Source: Acetatifactor muris
Lineage (GTDB): Bacteria > Bacillota > Clostridia > Lachnospirales > Lachnospiraceae
Assembly: GCF_024623325.1 (NCBI RefSeq)
Contig: NZ_JANJZD010000012.1
Coordinates: 62,001 to 126,000, forward strand
Direction of reading: 5' to 3'
DNA: 64,000 nucleotides
The stretch's first letter is position 1, and every line of letters starts with the position of its first letter. Position numbers and translations under genes: made by a program. Of the stretch, positions 61,858-64,000 are shown one piece after another. The notes below the pieces were generated by a model, which ran no database searches, was not told where the DNA came from, and worked only from the letters and a program-made list of their open reading frames with translations.

Positions 61858-62739
61858 ATGGGAGCAGAGAACAAGGACAGGAAGAGAAAAAAGAACAGAC
61901 ACAAAAGCAGGACTGTGGGACAGCTGCTGTGTTATGTGTTTCTGACAGCACTGGCGGTGGTGATGGTCTATCCGCTGCTGTGGATGATTGGCTCTTCCTT
62001 TAAGGAAAATAATGAAATTATCACTTCTCTGAGCATTTTTCCGAAGCAGATTCGGCTTTCGGCGTTTGTGGAAGGGTGGAAGGGAAACGGGCGATACACG
62101 TATCTGACTTATTTTGTCAATACATTTCTGCTGGTGGTGCCCACGGTGTTTTTTACTGTGTTCTCCAGTATGCTGGTGGCTTACGGATTTGCCAGGTTTC
62201 ATTTTCCGCTGAAGAAACTGTGCTTTGCGCTGGTGATTTCTACTTTGCTGCTGCCGGAGCAGACGCTGATGGTGCCCCGGTATCTGCTTTTTAACCGGCT
62301 GGGATGGCTGGACAGCTATAAGCCTGTGATTGTACCGGCAGTTTTCGCCACGTATCCGTTTTTTATCTATATGATGATACAGTTTATCCGGGGACTTCCC
62401 AGGGAACTGGACGAATCGGCCAGAATCGACGGATGCGGTTCCTTCGGCATCTTTGCCGGAATCATTGTGCCGCTGTCAAAACCGGCGATTTTCTCCGTGA
62501 CACTTTTCCAGTTCGTGTGGCGGTGGAATGACTTCTTTAATCCGCTGATTTACATCAACAGCGTCAGCAAATATCCGGTGTCCCTGGCTCTTCGGATGTC
62601 CCTGGACGTGGCGGACACGGTACATTGGGATCAGCTCATGGCCATGTCTCTGCTGACCATGCTGCCGCCGGTACTGCTTTACATATTCGCACAGAAATAT
62701 TTTATAGAGGGAATTGCCACTTCAGGGCTGAAGGGGTGA
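61858..62739 (+). CDS. Sugar ABC transporter permease (MalG/UgpE type)
   Basis: A 293-residue protein starting MGAENKDRKRKKNRHKSR after GGAGGAAACTAAGGCAT. Six helices, with the EAA loop ELDESARIDGCGSFGIFAGIIVPLSKPA and the ending YFIEGIATSGLKG characteristic of MalG-like subunits. It begins 5 bp after the previous stop. The importer therefore consists of binding protein, two permeases and an ATPase from elsewhere. Confidence 0.95.
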   Translation: MGAENKDRKRKKNRHKSRTVGQLLCYVFLTALAVVMVYPLLWMIGSSFKENNEIITSLSIFPKQIRLSAFVEGWKGNGRYTYLTYFVNTFLLVVPTVFFTVFSSMLVAYGFARFHFPLKKLCFALVISTLLLPEQTLMVPRYLLFNRLGWLDSYKPVIVPAVFATYPFFIYMMIQFIRGLPRELDESARIDGCGSFGIFAGIIVPLSKPAIFSVTLFQFVWRWNDFFNPLIYINSVSKYPVSLALRMSLDVADTVHWDQLMAMSLLTMLPPVLLYIFAQKYFIEGIATSGLKG

Positions 62740-62852
62740 AATGGAGAGAAATAATGCTCAGGCACTGCCGGGGCGGCCGGCGGGAAGCGGGAGAGAAATT
62801 TTGACATGTGGGCGGAAAAGCATGGAGAAGGAAGAAAAGGAGAGTGATTCCT

Positions 62853-64000
62853 GTGAGAAAATTTGAATTTCGAGGTTATGAGATACACAGTTCACGGATG
62901 TGGCAGCAGGCCCAGGTGGACATGGCGCTGGAATTTATGGAGAAAGAGGAGCTGAATGCGCTGATTTTCCATCAGAATGACCTGGTGGACCAGCTTGTGT
63001 TCCCGGAAAAATATTATGACAATGATATTCTGTGGGAACGATGGCCGGTACGGCGGCAGGGGGTACTGTACCAGAGGGACTATATGGACGGGGTAATCCG
63101 CAGGGCAAAGGAGAAGGGAATCGGATTCTACCTGGAAATCAAGGAAATCTATACGCTGGAATCTGTCTTTGAACTGTTCCCGGAGCTGAGAAACGGTGAC
63201 GGCACAGTGTGCCCCAATCATCCGTTCTGGCTGGAATTTCTGGAGGTGAAATTCAGAGAATTATTTGAGCTTTTTCCGGATATTGCAGGCATTATCGTAA
63301 GTCTGGGTACCAGAGAGAGCCCGGTGTCCATTGCGGCGAACAGGTGTCACTGTGAGAGATGCCGCCGGACGGAAGACTTTGACTGGTATGTCAATGTGCT
63401 GAAAGCCATGTATGGCCCAATCTCCGAGGCTGGGAAGGAGCTGATTGTCAGGGACTTCGCCTATACGGCGGAACAGCAGAGTCTGATGATTCGGGCATGC
63501 GAAGAAATTTCGGACAGAATTATTATCGCGCTGAAGGCGCAGCCCCATGACTATTATCCTACTTTTCCCATCAATCCGGAAATCGGGAACACGGGAAAGC
63601 TGCGGGAATATATTGAGTTTGATACCTGGGGACAATACTTCGGCATGGGTGTGGCGCCCATGAGTCTGGTGGAAGATATCAGGGAGAGGCTGGAAATCTG
63701 TTATGAGAAAGGCGCCGTGGGGGCGTGGTTTCGAACGGACTGGGAGCTGATTCACGATGCTTCCGTGCACTGTACGCCCAGCCTGGTGAATCTGTATGCC
63801 GGGGCCATGCTCACCAGGAATCTGGACACAGAGCCGGATGCCATCTACTGCAGATGGGTGGAGGAGGGACTGTACTCTCCTCTGAAGAGTGCGTCGCAGC
63901 TTCAGGAAAAGGCAGTGCTGACCAATCCGGAAGCCTGGAAAAATCTCAGGGACTTTATGAAGGCTTCCTGGGAGGCTTTTGCGGGAGCATGCTATATTCT
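62853..64000 (+). CDS. Glycoside hydrolase-like protein, partial (runs off the window)
   Basis: GTG 62853 follows AAAAGGAGAGTGATTCCT, and the frame is open to base 64000 (382 codons seen). It starts VRKFEFRGYEIHSSRMW and shows barrel-like segments: LNALIFHQNDLVDQLVFP, GIGFYLEIKEIYTLESVF, GIIVSLGTRESPVS, a Cys-rich CHCERCRR (possible metal site) and GAWFRTDWELI. The look is that of a TIM-barrel glycosidase of the alpha-glucuronidase/GH67-like or DUF4838-like kind, without a firm family. It follows the importer by 113 bp and probably acts on its substrate. Confidence 0.7.
   Translation, partial: MRKFEFRGYEIHSSRMWQQAQVDMALEFMEKEELNALIFHQNDLVDQLVFPEKYYDNDILWERWPVRRQGVLYQRDYMDGVIRRAKEKGIGFYLEIKEIYTLESVFELFPELRNGDGTVCPNHPFWLEFLEVKFRELFELFPDIAGIIVSLGTRESPVSIAANRCHCERCRRTEDFDWYVNVLKAMYGPISEAGKELIVRDFAYTAEQQSLMIRACEEISDRIIIALKAQPHDYYPTFPINPEIGNTGKLREYIEFDTWGQYFGMGVAPMSLVEDIRERLEICYEKGAVGAWFRTDWELIHDASVHCTPSLVNLYAGAMLTRNLDTEPDAIYCRWVEEGLYSPLKSASQLQEKAVLTNPEAWKNLRDFMKASWEAFAGACYI

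Overview
The window looks like chromosomal DNA of a gut-type Firmicute, most likely a Lachnospiraceae or other Clostridia species. This is inferred from gene content and style: AGGAGG-type ribosome sites, frequent TTG and GTG starts, BceRS/FtsX-type ABC modules, an AgrC/AgrA-like pair, YesM/YesN regulators, TelA/XpaC, DUF3990/DUF3791 and glycan-scavenging loci. I see no rRNA or tRNA gene, no CRISPR array and no complete IS element.

Layout. (1) 1-7112: a response regulator and sensor kinase, then an ABC ATPase and two FtsX permeases. The second permease is broken by an internal deletion and a -1 frameshift. (2) 7180-18340: a LytTR regulator and AgrC-like kinase whose promoter carries a perfect direct repeat spaced 21 bp. 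The same geometry recurs in front of a small membrane gene at 11146. This stretch also holds two coiled-coil proteins of unknown role, a nucleotidyltransferase, two CPBP proteases with small membrane partners, a YoaP-type acetyltransferase, a GNAT gene split by a 94-bp palindromic insertion, and an ABC exporter. (3) 18347-24823: a chimeric gene remnant, a GH140-like glycosidase, TelA/XpaC, and two membrane proteins of unknown function. (4) 24833-29465: a MATE exporter and an unusual MFS transporter fused to a GH2 glycosidase.

(5) 29466-30547: a 1-kb divergent intergenic region. It holds two inverted copies of a ~172-nt structured element, each preceded in its own sense by a ~41-nt tandem repeat array. 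Four nested helices pair in both copies although their sequences differ, which is good evidence for a structured RNA. (6) 30548-42912: an operon with the same core as E. coli yehL-yehM-yehP-yehQ-yehI (MoxR ATPase, DUF5682, vWA, double SWIM, DUF4132). Two AT-richer cassettes sit between its core genes: a NADAR protein and a DUF3990/DUF3791 pair. All three relate to ADP-ribosylation. I consider this and region 5 the best candidates for an undescribed system. (7) 42937-48384: a second regulator/kinase/ABC/FtsX module with four phased operator half-sites. (8) 48475-54511: an AraC regulator and two hybrid kinases, one with a receiver that has lost its phosphoacceptor. (9) 54859-64000: a carbohydrate locus with ThuA, a Gfo/Idh oxidoreductase, a YesN/YesM pair, a lipoprotein-dependent ABC sugar importer and a partial glycosidase-like gene.

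How it fits together. The two FtsX modules and the LytTR block look like peptide-sensing and peptide-defence systems. The flanking glycosidase, transporter and sensor genes fit a bacterium that takes up plant or host glycans.
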